A stretch of DNA of 64,000 nucleotides from Streptomyces sp. NBC_01231 (lineage in GTDB: Bacteria > Actinomycetota > Actinomycetes > Streptomycetales > Streptomycetaceae): positions 11,274,390-11,338,389 of the forward strand of contig CP108521.1 of assembly GCA_035999765.1 (NCBI GenBank), read 5' to 3'. Below the pieces are notes generated by a model, which did not search any database, was not told the origin of the DNA, and saw nothing but the letters and a program-made list of their open reading frames with translations. Positions 36,298-49,501 of this stretch are shown here, piece after piece. The translations under genes were made by a program, and so were the position numbers. The first letter of the stretch is position 1; each line of letters begins with the position of its first letter.

Positions 36298-37557
36298 GTG
36301 GGGAACGTGGCGCAAGCAGGGTCGCACTCGGCGGCAGGGCAGATGACCGGGTACCTCTACCAGTGCGAACTGGCACTGCTGGAACTGGCCCGGCACAGCT
36401 GGCAGGACGCCACCATCGAAGTACGCATGGAACTCCTCGACGACATCGAGTTCCTGAGTCCCCAGGACAACACACCGCTGGAGCTCCTGCAGTCCAAACA
36501 CCGCGAAGCAGCCGGCCCGCTGAGCGAGACCGGCAAGGACTTCTGGCGTTCCCTCGCTTCGTGGATCGACGCCCTGAAAAACCTCTCCGACCCCTCAGGC
36601 ACGTCAATGCCTCTCCTGCGCCTGGTCTCGACCCAGATCGCCCCCGAGAACACATTCCTGCACCAACTGCGCCCCGGAGCCGACCGAGACGTGAGCAACG
36701 CGCTGGCCAGGATGGAAGAGGTGGCCGAGGACGACGACGGGCCCGACGGCACGGCGAAGGACCGCGCCGTGTTCATGAAGCTGACACCCGCTCAGCGCCA
36801 TCAACTCGTCAACGCCATCACCATCAACGACGGCGCCCCCGTGATGTCAGACCTCGACTCTAGTCTGGCCAAAGAACTGGGGATCACGCCAAGCGAGCAT
36901 GCTCAGGCCGCCCTCGACGACATTAAAGGGTGGTGGTACGGAATGGCTGTCAAGCTACTGGAACGCAGGAATCCAGAACGCATGCTCCCCTCCGTCAAGG
37001 CCGAGCAGCTCATGTGTCGACGGGACGAGATCATCGGCCGGTACGCCGGCAAGAGCCTCCCCATCACGGAGACGCTGAGCAACCTCACCCAGGCGGAGAT
37101 CGCCGGCTACATGGACCGTCTGGTCGTCACCCAGATGCGCTGGATCGGGCTGCCCGACGACGAAGTCGCCATGCACCTGCGGGACTACCACTACGCACGG
37201 GCACAGCGCTCCGAGTGGCTACGAACCTTCAAGATCACCTCGGAAAGACTCGAGGAGTACGAAGGCGAACTCCACTACGAATGGGAGAGCGCCTTCCGCC
37301 GCCGCACCCGCCGCGTCCGCGCCGAAATGAGCGAAGAGGACCGTCAGTGTGTCGGCCAGGACATCCTGGACGACACCATGGACAGGGCCGCGGACACGCC
37401 GCTCTGTCCGGGCAGCGTCACCGCCCCGTGGATCGGCAAGGGAAGCATGCACGGCCTGTCCGACCAGGCCGACACCGCCGAAGCAGACCGGGCCGTGGGC
37501 TGGCACCCCAACTACACCGAACTCTGCAAGCGCCACAATGAAACGCAGGAACAGTGA
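36298..37557 (+). CDS. ABC-3C system component 1, nuclease-like effector
   Basis: 419 aa from GTG 36298; GTG 36307 is an alternative. The N-terminal ~120 residues (AGQMTGYLYQCELALLELAR, then MELLDDIEF and PLELLQSKHR) have the D...(E/Q)xK pattern of restriction-endonuclease-like domains seen in Cap4-like and ABC-3C effectors. The C-terminal half is helical (WLRTFKITSERLEEYEGELH, then GWHPNYTELCKRHNE) and resembles the ABC-3C-specific C-terminal domain. It overlaps the next gene by 4 bases (GTGA). The inferred role is a DNA-cleaving effector unleashed by the ATPase component. Confidence 0.8.
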   Translation: MGNVAQAGSHSAAGQMTGYLYQCELALLELARHSWQDATIEVRMELLDDIEFLSPQDNTPLELLQSKHREAAGPLSETGKDFWRSLASWIDALKNLSDPSGTSMPLLRLVSTQIAPENTFLHQLRPGADRDVSNALARMEEVAEDDDGPDGTAKDRAVFMKLTPAQRHQLVNAITINDGAPVMSDLDSSLAKELGITPSEHAQAALDDIKGWWYGMAVKLLERRNPERMLPSVKAEQLMCRRDEIIGRYAGKSLPITETLSNLTQAEIAGYMDRLVVTQMRWIGLPDDEVAMHLRDYHYARAQRSEWLRTFKITSERLEEYEGELHYEWESAFRRRTRRVRAEMSEEDRQCVGQDILDDTMDRAADTPLCPGSVTAPWIGKGSMHGLSDQADTAEADRAVGWHPNYTELCKRHNETQEQ

Positions 37558-38039
37558 CGACGGACTCCCGCCAACACGTGTCCGAGACGCAGGCGCTGTT
37601 CAACCCGGCGTTCGGCGCCTACCTCCTGGCCAGCGGTGTCAACGCCGCCGTGAAGAAGACGCAGAGGCCTCTGCCCTGGCCCAGCGCCTTCCTGATCCTG
37701 CCCCTTGTGTTGCCCGCAGACACTCGTGGCTCGCTGCCCGCCAAGTCCACCGTCACACTGATGGCCTGGGCGCACGACCACCCGCGCCTACGGGCCGCCT
37801 TCGCCGAACGCGCCGCCGTCCTGACCGAGTACACACGCGCCAGCCTGCGCACCGCCATGCGCCACCGCGCCATAGACGTCGCCTCCTCCGGACTGATCTG
37901 CCCCCGTACCCCCCAACCCGCATCCGCTGCCCCCGGCGAAGAAGTCGCCGACTGCGTCCGGGCCGCGACGCTCGTCGGCCGCTGGCTCGCCGTGACCGAC
38001 CCCACCCGAGCCTTCACCACGCTCGGTGTCCGTCCCTGA
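37554..38039 (+). CDS. ABC-3C system middle component
   Basis: 161 aa from GTG 37554, coupled to component 1. The start ALFNPAFGAYLLASGVNAAV fits the middle-component family of three-component ABC systems, as does WPSAFLILPLVLPADTRGSL. It is an all-helical protein of unknown mechanism that bridges the ATPase and the effector in such systems. Confidence 0.82.
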   Translation: MTTDSRQHVSETQALFNPAFGAYLLASGVNAAVKKTQRPLPWPSAFLILPLVLPADTRGSLPAKSTVTLMAWAHDHPRLRAAFAERAAVLTEYTRASLRTAMRHRAIDVASSGLICPRTPQPASAAPGEEVADCVRAATLVGRWLAVTDPTRAFTTLGVRP

Positions 38040-38073
38040 CCCCCTTCCCGCTGCAAGGAGTCCCAGAACCGTC

Positions 38074-40023
38074 ATGCAACTGCTCGCCCTGGCCCTCTAC
38101 CACCGAGACGGCAGGAAAACCCCCAGGGTCCTGCGGTTCCGCCCCGGGGCGCTCAACATCCTCACCGGCGAGTCGGAGACCGGTAAGTCCGAGGTCCTCA
38201 GCATCGTCGACTACTGCCTCGGACGCCGAGCCCCCCACCTGCCCGACGATCTGATCGACCAGACCGTCGGCTGGTATGCCCTCCTGGTCTCCTTCGCCGA
38301 CCGCTCACGCATGCTCCTGGCCCGGCCCCGCCCGACCGGCGCCTCCACCCTGCACGCGTTCACCCGCACCGGCGACGCCAGCCTGGACATCCCCCAAGTC
38401 CACGAACTCGTCCACAACTCCAACGTCGCGGCCCTGCGCAGCGAACTCAGTGCCCGCCTCGGCATCGAGGACTTCCACTTCCAGCCCCCCACCGGGGCAG
38501 GACGCAAACCCTTCGACGTGTCCATCGCCCAAGCGGCCCTGCTCTGCTTCCAGAACCAGAACGAGATCGCCGACCAGACGGCGTTGTTCCACCGTCAGAC
38601 CGAGTCCGGCATGGCCCAGACCCTCAAGGACACCCTGCCGTACTTCCTCGGCGCTGCAGGCCCCGAACAGGCTCTGCGCCGCCACCGTCTCAGCGAAGCC
38701 CAGCGTGCCCAACGCGCAGCCCAGCGCAAGCTCGACGACGCCCTGCGCCATCAGCAGGCCATGGACGCCAACGGTCTGGCTCTCCTCCGCCTGGCGGAGA
38801 GCGAAGGCCTCCTCACCGAACTGCCCGCAGCCCCTGACACCACCCAGGTCCTCGATCTCCTGCACCAGGCACTGGCCGCCGCACCCGAGACCGCAGCACC
38901 ACTGGACCTCCGCGACCGGCGCCAAGAACTCAACGAGGAACGCCGCCTCCTGCGCGAACAACTCCAGGAATACGACGAGGCCCTGGCCGCAGTCGACCGA
39001 TGGCAACAGCAGGGCCGCGCCTTCACGGGCGAGCTCCACCTTCAGCTCAACCGCCTCCAAACCCTCGACCTCCTCGGCCCCGAGCGCCAGCACAACACCT
39101 TCGTGTGCCCCATGTGCACCCAGACCCTGGAACACCCAGACCCTTCCGCCCAGGACATCTCCGAACTCACCGACCACCTCGCGCAGGAACTCGCCCAGGC
39201 ACAAACCCTCCAGCCCGTCCGCGAAGAGCACCGAAACGCCCTCCAGACCGAGCGCGGCCGCGTCACCGAACACCTGAGACTCAACGGCGCCCAGCTCAGA
39301 GAACTACTGGCCAGCGACGAACGCCTGCGCAACCTGCAGGAACAGAACCTACGCGTCGCACACATCCAGGGCAGGATCGCCGAAGCACTCACCCGAACCG
39401 GAACCGACAGCGACCTCACCCGGCTGCGCAACGACCTGGCCCTGGCCCAGGAACACGCCGCCACACTGGAACAGCTCGTCGACGAGGACGACGTCACCGC
39501 CGAGACCGAACGCCGGCTCGCCGACATCGCCGTCGGCATGACCGCCTGGGCAAAGCGCCTCAACCTCGGAGGAGCAGCAGACGCCACCGAAGTAGGGATC
39601 AGCCTCAAACTGCTCAACGTCGTCCTGAGACGACCCGCAGGACGCCTGCCCCTGACACGGATCGGCAGCGCCAAGAACCACATCGGCTACCACCTCGTCG
39701 CCCACCTTGCCCTCCACACCTACCTGCGACGCAACAACCGGCCGGTCCCCGGCTTCCTCATGCTCGATCAACCCACCCAGGCGTTCTTCCCAGAAAAACC
39801 ACGCGACGCCGCAACAATCCAGGACGCCGACTGGACCACCGTCACCGCCTACTTCCAGCTCCTCAACGACGTGGTACAGCTCAACCAGGGAGCCCTGCAG
39901 ATCATCGTCTGCGACCACGCGAACCTGGCTGAAACCTGGTACCAAGACGCCGTGATCGGCAACTGGCGCACCGACAGCGACGGCAACCGCAACGCCCTCA
40001 TCCCCCCTGACTGGCTTGAATAA
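38074..40023 (+). CDS. ABC-3C system SMC/Rad50-like ATPase (DUF3732)
   Basis: 649 aa from ATG 38074 with AAGGAG upstream. Walker A is GESETGKS (32-39). A long coiled coil is interrupted by a CxxC hinge (FVCPMCTQTLEHP, about residue 345), like a Rad50 zinc hook. The terminal Walker B is LMLDQPTQAFFPE (about residue 563), with Gln in place of the catalytic Glu as in DUF3732 proteins. It should sense abnormal DNA or nucleoprotein. The three genes form a tight operon closed by a terminator. Confidence 0.9.
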   Translation: MQLLALALYHRDGRKTPRVLRFRPGALNILTGESETGKSEVLSIVDYCLGRRAPHLPDDLIDQTVGWYALLVSFADRSRMLLARPRPTGASTLHAFTRTGDASLDIPQVHELVHNSNVAALRSELSARLGIEDFHFQPPTGAGRKPFDVSIAQAALLCFQNQNEIADQTALFHRQTESGMAQTLKDTLPYFLGAAGPEQALRRHRLSEAQRAQRAAQRKLDDALRHQQAMDANGLALLRLAESEGLLTELPAAPDTTQVLDLLHQALAAAPETAAPLDLRDRRQELNEERRLLREQLQEYDEALAAVDRWQQQGRAFTGELHLQLNRLQTLDLLGPERQHNTFVCPMCTQTLEHPDPSAQDISELTDHLAQELAQAQTLQPVREEHRNALQTERGRVTEHLRLNGAQLRELLASDERLRNLQEQNLRVAHIQGRIAEALTRTGTDSDLTRLRNDLALAQEHAATLEQLVDEDDVTAETERRLADIAVGMTAWAKRLNLGGAADATEVGISLKLLNVVLRRPAGRLPLTRIGSAKNHIGYHLVAHLALHTYLRRNNRPVPGFLMLDQPTQAFFPEKPRDAATIQDADWTTVTAYFQLLNDVVQLNQGALQIIVCDHANLAETWYQDAVIGNWRTDSDGNRNALIPPDWLE

Positions 40024-40031
40024 CGGCACCG

Positions 40032-40060
40032 CCGGGTACGGCTGCCCCAGCCGTACCCGG
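40032..40060. terminator. terminator of the ABC-3C operon
   Basis: Arms CCGGGTACGGCTG and CAGCCGTACCCGG pair perfectly around CCC, 9 bases after the stop codon. Confidence 0.85.
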
Positions 40061-40453
40061 GCTGCCTCTTCCTTGGGATACCCCGATGCAGCAACTGCGG
40101 TCCGGTGCTTCGTTCTGCTCATGGCGGCGCGGTGAGCACAGAACCTGTGACGAGGGCGCGTCTGCTATGGATTTCGGCGTGCCCTCGACCACTGCTTGGC
40201 AACCCGCGACTGTGGTAGACAGTCGCGAGGGACAGTGAGCCTTCACGATCCGTGGCGCCGCAGCCTGCCAGCCCTGTCTCTGCCGATGCTGGGCGCTTCG
40301 CCTAATGAAGGTGATCGCGCAGCTGGCGCAGAGGAACGCGAGCGCCCAGAGCGGTCAGGATGAGACGCTGCGCACGATTTCGAAGTACGGACCAAATTCC
40401 TTGACCAGGTCGCCGCACACACGCCGGACCACCGCCTGCTCGACGACTTCGGC
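40061..40453. other. intergenic; nothing recognised
   Basis: About 390 bases without a credible gene. Short frames near 40380-40450 may belong to the adjoining transposase relic. Confidence 0.45.
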
Positions 40454-40847
40454 ATGCTCCGGGTGGTCTTCGGGATCCTCCTGAAGAACGGTCAGGACAT
40501 CCACGTCGACTCGCTCTTCGCCCGCCAGTTCACCTGCCGGAAAGCGGAGTGCGGACGTCGGACGTTCGTCGAGCAGATACCCGGCCTGACCCGCAGGCAC
40601 GGCCAGTGGACCGAGCGACCGCGGTCGACCCTGGCCGCGATCGGTCTCGCCCTTGCGGGTCGGGCCGGCGCCCGCCTGGCCCACGTCGTCGGCGCGCCGA
40701 TCAGCCGCAGCACGGTCCTGCGCCGTCCTCGTGGACGTCGAAAACCGCAGGCAGGTCGAACTGCTGCCCGACCCGGAGTCATCGAGCCTGGCCGCGTGGC
40801 TGGCCGAACGGCCCGGAATCTCAAAGGCTGAGAACGACGGGCCCTGA
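40454..40847 (+). pseudogene. ISL3-family transposase relic
   Basis: The first frame gives ARQFTCRKAECGRRTFVEQI, then ARLAHVVGAPISRSTVLR, the zinc-ribbon and helix-turn-helix part of ISL3 transposases. A second frame from about 40740 gives VLVDVENRRQVELLPD, then SLAAWLAERPG, which belongs further along the same protein. The segment between (the first catalytic Asp) is deleted and the rest is missing, so the copy is dead. Confidence 0.8.
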
Positions 40848-40995
40848 CGCGTGGCACTGCAGGTTCTCCAGGCAACGCCACCCTGAAGCTCAATGCTGGC
40901 CCACCGCCTGTCCGCTTCATTGCTCGGCATCGAGCGGAGCCTCCCGCATGTCAATCGACCAGACACTGTCCTCAGGCGCCGATGCCGGCAGGTGC

Positions 40996-41832
40996 TCAGG
41001 CGTTCTTGCGTGCCAGCAGGGAGATGAGCAGACCGGTCTTCGGATCGAGCGGGACGTCGCCTGACCCGAAGCCCAACATCCTCGCCAGGCGCGGGCCGTA
41101 GATGTCCACGGCTGCTTCCGTCAGCTTTGAAAAACCGTCAATAGCAGTCCGGCCGCGCCGCCAACCAGAAAATCCCGTGGCCAGCCCGATGAGAAAGGAA
41201 GGCCACCAGACAGCTCCGAGCGCGAAGTACAGCAGTCCCCATGCGCCAAGTCGCGCCGCATCGTTGAACTCTGAGCGGACCTGTTCCACCTCGTTCCGGG
41301 ACGCCTTAGGCATGATCAGCCAGAGGTGGGGCCACGTTTCTGCGAGGTGCAGGGCGTAGGCGATCTCCACCCGAATCTTGACTGCCCCGATCGAGTTACC
41401 CATCCATGTCGGCCGGTCAGGCTTGGCCAGCGAGATCCGATTCTGGGCGACGGGGTCCTCGCAGTTCCTCCACCGCTTTTGCAGCCGTTTGGTGAGGCGC
41501 GCAGCCAAGGGACGGAAGGGGCGGGGCCAGTCTCCCAGCCACAGACGCTGTACCAAGCCTGCGAGGGCGCTGGCTGCCAGCCCGACGACTGCCGAGGCAA
41601 GCAGCACCCCTACTACGGCCAGGACGAGTGTCACGGCAGGCTGCTTGTCGAGGTCTGCGGCGTAGTCGCGGCTGCGCCGCATGAGATGCGACCAGTCGTT
41701 CCAATGCTCCTGACCGACGACGACAGCCACCATGACGGAAGCGAGAAACAGCAGGCCGGGCAGCACGAGAAGGGAGAACCACTTCTCGGCCAGTCTCCGG
41801 CCCAGTTCGCTCAGGAACTCCTGCATGGTCAT
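40996..41832 (-). CDS. membrane protein of the CHAT locus
   Basis: 278 aa from ATG 41832, which overlaps the stop of the upstream gene (ATGA). Two N-terminal helices (WFSLLVLPGLLFLASVMVAV and VTLVLAVVGVLLASAVVGLA) and a third later (LLYFALGAVWWPSFLIGLAT) enclose a cytosolic helical region. In caspase-like conflict systems a membrane protein beside the CHAT protease can be the pore-forming or anchoring effector; here that is inference from gene order. Confidence 0.75.
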   Translation of the reverse strand: MTMQEFLSELGRRLAEKWFSLLVLPGLLFLASVMVAVVVGQEHWNDWSHLMRRSRDYAADLDKQPAVTLVLAVVGVLLASAVVGLAASALAGLVQRLWLGDWPRPFRPLAARLTKRLQKRWRNCEDPVAQNRISLAKPDRPTWMGNSIGAVKIRVEIAYALHLAETWPHLWLIMPKASRNEVEQVRSEFNDAARLGAWGLLYFALGAVWWPSFLIGLATGFSGWRRGRTAIDGFSKLTEAAVDIYGPRLARMLGFGSGDVPLDPKTGLLISLLARKNA

Positions 41833-42188
41833 TCCAGTTCGGGTTCAGCGCGGAGTCGCGTGTCTCCGATCTCGCAGGATGGAGTTCTCTTGCTTGGTTC
41901 GGGACACCATGCGCGGGCGCAGAGACCTATGGGGCAGACGTACGTGACAATCGGGCGAGGCGTATGAGCTATGAGGTCCGTCCTCCATGACATCAGATCG
42001 TCGACGCCGAGACCCAGGCTCCGTGCCAGAACTATGAGGGGCTCCTTGAACTCCTCGCCCTGGCGCGCCGCCTCGACGATCGCCTCGAGTTGCCGCTGGG
42101 TCTGTACGGTCCCCTTCTTCACGGCGAGATGGCGCAGCCCGGGCAGTTGCTCGCAGAGCCATGCGGTGTCTTTGCGGGGATTGGTCAT
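41829..42188 (-). CDS. small Cys-rich protein of the CHAT locus
   Basis: 119 aa from ATG 42188. The N-terminal half is helical (QTQRQLEAIVEAARQGEEFK). The C-terminus has YVCPIGLCARAWCPEP and PSCEIGDTRLR, a possible zinc site. It is divergent from the CHAT gene (164 bases apart) and coupled to the membrane protein. I do not recognise the family; a sensor or adaptor role is inferred. Confidence 0.7.
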   Translation of the reverse strand: MTNPRKDTAWLCEQLPGLRHLAVKKGTVQTQRQLEAIVEAARQGEEFKEPLIVLARSLGLGVDDLMSWRTDLIAHTPRPIVTYVCPIGLCARAWCPEPSKRTPSCEIGDTRLRAEPELE

Positions 42189-45622
<3,434 letters not shown>

Positions 45623-45719
45623 CCGGCCACTTTCTCGATCACTGGAGGCGTTGGAAGCATAGGCGCACACTGGAAGCAGAACGGATACTCAACAAGTAGA
45701 AGTGCTCATGGGGTTGACC

Positions 45720-46028
45720 ATGCAACCGCAACCGGAACCGAAATGCACCATCTGCGGGACAGCCACTGACACACTCCTCTGCCTCCGCGGAGGAGGAAAG
45801 TGGCTCACCGGCGTCCTGATGGAGCTGGGAGCCCCGCCCGATGATGCCCGATTCATGATCAGCAGGTTTCTTGACTGCGAACCCAGCGAAGTCTTCCAGC
45901 ATCAGGAATACGAAGACTTGCCACTGCTGTGCTGTCATCGCTGTGCAACAAGGACGGGTAAATTGCCGCACCCTGAGCCCGCTGGAATACCCAGCCCCAC
46001 TGTCCTCTCTCAGCCCAGCGACTGGTGA
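45720..46028 (+). CDS. small zinc-finger-like protein after CHAT
   Basis: 102 aa from ATG 45720; ATG 45708 and GTG 45702 are alternatives. Cys pairs PKCTICGTATDTLLC and LLCCHRCATRTG suggest a treble-clef or ribbon zinc site. It starts 97 bases after the CHAT stop on the same strand and may be co-transcribed. Function unknown; it may be a second adaptor of the CHAT locus. Confidence 0.65.
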   Translation: MQPQPEPKCTICGTATDTLLCLRGGGKWLTGVLMELGAPPDDARFMISRFLDCEPSEVFQHQEYEDLPLLCCHRCATRTGKLPHPEPAGIPSPTVLSQPSDW

Positions 46029-46174
46029 CCATCGTGGCTCTGTCAATGATGCTCGGTTGCTCCACGTCCCCTCCTGGGCGTCCGCCCCGCCTCGCGCTTC
46101 CTGTTGGCCCAGCTCGCGGACACCGACTACTGACCGCCGGGGTACACCCAGAGCCACGATGGCCCCTTCTCGCG

Positions 46175-46213
46175 GGTACGCGGTCGCACCCGCCCGGGTT
46201 GCGACCGCGTACC
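46175..46213. terminator. terminator hairpin after the CHAT locus
   Basis: Arms GGTACGCGGTCGCA and TGCGACCGCGTACC pair perfectly with an 11-base loop. Confidence 0.75.
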
Positions 46214-46353
46214 GGGGAGACCTACGGCAGTAGGGCATGGGCTCTGATGTATCAGCGGATCCTGTGATCTGAAGGCGTTCAACCCCCAGATGTGTAGGGC
46301 CCGTCCGGTGTGTACTTTGAGATCATAGGGGGGAGTGATTTGGGAGCCTGCTG

Positions 46354-48459
46354 ATGTCAGACACGAGGGTGCCAATAGGAGAATTCCCGTCCGAGGAGCC
46401 GGGCCCTCGGGAGTTGAGCCTGGACAGGCTGAGCCCCCCAGAACAGCTCATCCTCGCCTGCGTTGCGGCTGACGAGTTGGCGGACCTGTCCTTCGGGGCG
46501 GATCTATCTCAGTCGGACATGAGGACCTGGGGCGCGGAGCGAATCGTCCGGGCGGCTGTGCTGCGACACCTGCTGGTCGAGGACCAGTGGCCTGTGCAGT
46601 TTAAAGGGGTGCGTTTGCGTGGCGTACGGGTCGATGGTCCTCTCGACCTCGAATCTTGCGCTCTCCGCTGCCCGTTCGAGTGCAAGGACTGCTTCTTCGA
46701 CAGCTTCGAACCTATCCGGCTCGACTTTGCCACGGCCTCCCTCGTCGTGCTCGATCATTGTGCCTTGAACGGTCTTACTGGCGATACCTTCGTCGCAACC
46801 AAGCGACTCGATCTCAGACGATCATGGGTCCGGTCGGGCCCGGTGCATTTGCCGGGCGCGGAGATCACCGGCCCGCTGTCCCTGCAAGGAGCAAGGCTCA
46901 GCGGAACCAACTCCGAGGGCGCCTCACTGGTGGCCCACCGTGTGAAGTCCAGGTCGCTGGTCCTCGACGGAGGGTTCACCGCAGCAGGCGCGGTGATGCT
47001 GAAGGGCGCAGAGTTCATCAGCCAGCTGAACCTCCGCGGAGCAAGAATCACCGCCGCCGACACCAACGGCGTCGCACTGGACGCCGAAAGGATGAAGGCT
47101 GATAGCGCATACCTTGATGAGGGATTCACTGCGGCGGGCGCGGTAAGGCTGCCGGATGCGGAGATCACCAGCCAGCTGTCCCTCCAGAGAGCGAAGCTCA
47201 CCGCTGCCGATGGCGGCGGCAACTCGCTATGCGGCGACGATATGAAGGCCGGAGATGTGGATCTCAGCCATCTGACCGAAGTGGCCGGCTCAATATCACT
47301 GACAGGCGCCGAGATCACCAAGGTGACCCTCAGTGGCACGATCCTCACTCACTCCAACACCAATGGCGATGCCTTCAACGCTGAGAGACTGCGAGCAGCC
47401 GTTGTGAACCTGGACGAAGGATTCACCGCGTCAGGTGCAGTAAGGCTGTCGGCAGCAGAGATCATCAGCCAGCTGTCTCTGCGCGGAGCACGGCTCACAG
47501 CTGCCTACTCCAGCAACGCCTCACTCGTGGCCGAAGGTCTGAAGGCCGGCGGGAACGTCCTCCTCGACGAGAACTTCATGGCCGACGGCTCGCTCAACCT
47601 CAGAGGGGCATCCATCGACGGAAACCTGTGCATCGGCGGCGAGCTGTCAGGTACTCCTGCGTTGCAGGCATCAGGCCTGCGGGTCAGCCACGAACTGCAG
47701 TGGCTGCCGCGAGGACCGGTCAGGGGCGAAGTCGACCTGGAACGGGCGCAGGTGCACAGGCTGATGGACAACTGCAGCAACGAAGGCGGCCACTGGCCCC
47801 CTCAGGGACTCCTGCGGCTGGAGGATTTCGCCTACGAGGGATTCGACAACAGCAGCCCCGCCACATTGGTAAATCGTCTGGACTGGATTCGCCGTAGTCA
47901 CGGAACAGGCCCGAGCGGCAGGCGCTACTTCGCCGCACAACCTTACGAGCAGTTGGCCCGAGTCTATCGACAGAGCGGGCAGGAGGAAGGAGCCCGTGCT
48001 GTGGCCATCGCCCGCCGCAACGACCTCCGCACTCACGGAAGCCTCGGTCCTTGGCGGAAGCTGATCAACTGGCTGTTGGACAAGACGATCAAGCATGGGT
48101 ACCAACCGCTGCGTGCCGTCGGCCTGCTGGCTGCCGTCTACATCCTCGTTGTACTCGCTGCCCTAGCAGCCCAACAGAGCAAGGGCGTCATCGTTCCGGG
48201 TAACGACACCAAAGGCCTCAGCCCCGCGCCAACGGCACAACACTGCACCAGCGACTACCCATGCTTCTACGCGGCCGGCTATGCAGTCGACGTCGTCATC
48301 CCGCTGATCAACACACAGCAGAGCGACAACTGGCGCATGAACGGCAACGCCCCCTGGGGTTGGGCTTGGACCGCCGGGAGCTGGATCGCGACCGGGCTGG
48401 GTTGGGCTTTCTCTACCCTCGCCGTGGCCGGGTACACCGGCATCATCAAGAGGGGCTGA
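46354..48459 (+). CDS. beta-helix-like repeat protein with C-terminal membrane helices
   Basis: 701 aa from ATG 46354. Residues ~160-430 contain five or more ~42-residue repeats of the type EGFTAAGAVRLPDAEITSQL, then SLQRAKLTAADGGG, a solenoid expected to fold as a right-handed beta helix. Residues ~585-610 (VGLLAAVYILVVLAALAAQQ) and ~675-697 (WIATGLGWAFSTLAVAGYTG) are membrane helices. Relatives in streptomycetes are often labelled oxidoreductase without evidence. It may be a surface or membrane scaffold; its position next to the CHAT locus could mean a role in signalling. Confidence 0.75.
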   Translation: MSDTRVPIGEFPSEEPGPRELSLDRLSPPEQLILACVAADELADLSFGADLSQSDMRTWGAERIVRAAVLRHLLVEDQWPVQFKGVRLRGVRVDGPLDLESCALRCPFECKDCFFDSFEPIRLDFATASLVVLDHCALNGLTGDTFVATKRLDLRRSWVRSGPVHLPGAEITGPLSLQGARLSGTNSEGASLVAHRVKSRSLVLDGGFTAAGAVMLKGAEFISQLNLRGARITAADTNGVALDAERMKADSAYLDEGFTAAGAVRLPDAEITSQLSLQRAKLTAADGGGNSLCGDDMKAGDVDLSHLTEVAGSISLTGAEITKVTLSGTILTHSNTNGDAFNAERLRAAVVNLDEGFTASGAVRLSAAEIISQLSLRGARLTAAYSSNASLVAEGLKAGGNVLLDENFMADGSLNLRGASIDGNLCIGGELSGTPALQASGLRVSHELQWLPRGPVRGEVDLERAQVHRLMDNCSNEGGHWPPQGLLRLEDFAYEGFDNSSPATLVNRLDWIRRSHGTGPSGRRYFAAQPYEQLARVYRQSGQEEGARAVAIARRNDLRTHGSLGPWRKLINWLLDKTIKHGYQPLRAVGLLAAVYILVVLAALAAQQSKGVIVPGNDTKGLSPAPTAQHCTSDYPCFYAAGYAVDVVIPLINTQQSDNWRMNGNAPWGWAWTAGSWIATGLGWAFSTLAVAGYTGIIKRG

Positions 48460-48760
48460 CCAACTCCTTGGCTGCAGCCCCCACGCGCGGGAGGGGGGCT
48501 ACCCGTGTTCAGCGCGCTGCGCCCAAGATGACTGCCCCCGCTTGCCGCGTCTCCTGGGGGCGGGGGTTCGCGATACTTGCGACGACGGGTCACGGCCTGT
48601 GTGCAGTTACCGACGGAGTGCTGCGGCTTCTCACGAGCTCTCCGCGCTGCAACCCGCCGCAGCCAAGGCCCGCGTCAGGGTCGACGTCCTGCGCAGCGAA
48701 GGCCAGATGTGCGACTGGGATGGCGGTCGGAGCGAGTGACTACAGCGTGGGAAATCTCCC

Positions 48761-48964
48761 CTAGCAGGTCGAGGGCGAGATGGTGTTCTGGTGGGTCACT
48801 GCCCCCAGCGCATCCACGACGGCTGTGGCCCTGACACGCGGGTCCGCGTGAAGGAGGCGTGCCAGGGCAGTCGGCAGGAGTTCACCCGTTCCTGATGGGG
48901 TCTCGAGCGAAGCCCAGTCCGGGTTGTCCAGAATCTCTTGGCAGTGGGGTAGTTCGGCGAGCAC
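48761..48964 (-). pseudogene. N-terminal stub of a HEAT-repeat-like gene
   Basis: The minus strand reads PHCQEILDNPDWASLETPSG, then LARLLHADPRVRATAVVDAL, the usual opening of streptomycete HEAT-repeat proteins. The homology stops abruptly at GAVTHQNTI and no continuation is found. It is a truncated gene. Confidence 0.6.
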
Positions 48965-49049
48965 AGGTTCGTTGCGCTGGACACGATGGTTGGTTACAGG
49001 CGGAGGCTATAGCGTCCTGGGCTGGGCTCAGTCCTGAACTCGGCTGCCA

Positions 49050-49334
49050 GAGCAGGCTACGGTACTTGTCGTGGTCGTAGCCGCGGTCCGCGAGGAGTGC
49101 GTCGGGTCGGCGTCTGGGCCGGCCGACGACCCCGCCAACGGCCGGGATCTTGTCGATCAGGGGGGCAGTAACTGCGTGACGTCGTTGCGGTTTCCGCCGG
49201 TCAGCGACACCGCGAGCGGGACTCCTGACGCCGTCACACTGAGCCGATGGCGCCGCATCGTCGACGGCCTCGCCGCGTCCGGCGACCCAAGAGCCGTCGG
49301 TCTCCAACGCATCGACGAGTAACCCACCCACCAA
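49050..49334 (-). pseudogene. IS5-family transposase fragment
   Basis: The minus strand encodes LIDKIPAVGGVVGRPRRRPD, then ALLADRGYDHDKYRSLLW, the central part of another IS5-group transposase than the one at 3073. The upstream part is frame-shifted and both ends are missing. Confidence 0.75.
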
Positions 49335-49501
49335 CTCCCGTGCAGGACAAAGGACTGCCGGTCGCTACGACACAGCCGACGGCAGGTCCTCGTAACGCCT
49401 GCAAAGCTGTTGCCGACCCGGCGTCATCACCACTGATCCAAAGACACCGGTGTGCTATAGCGCCTTCGAATCATCGGTTCAGCCCGCACCCATGGCCGTT
49501 G

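Larger units (their letters stand above)
48460..49501. other. decayed region with two gene relics
   Basis: Holds the HEAT-like gene start at 48761-48964 and the IS5-type relic at 49050-49334, described separately. The rest, including 49335-49501, has no credible gene. Confidence 0.55.
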
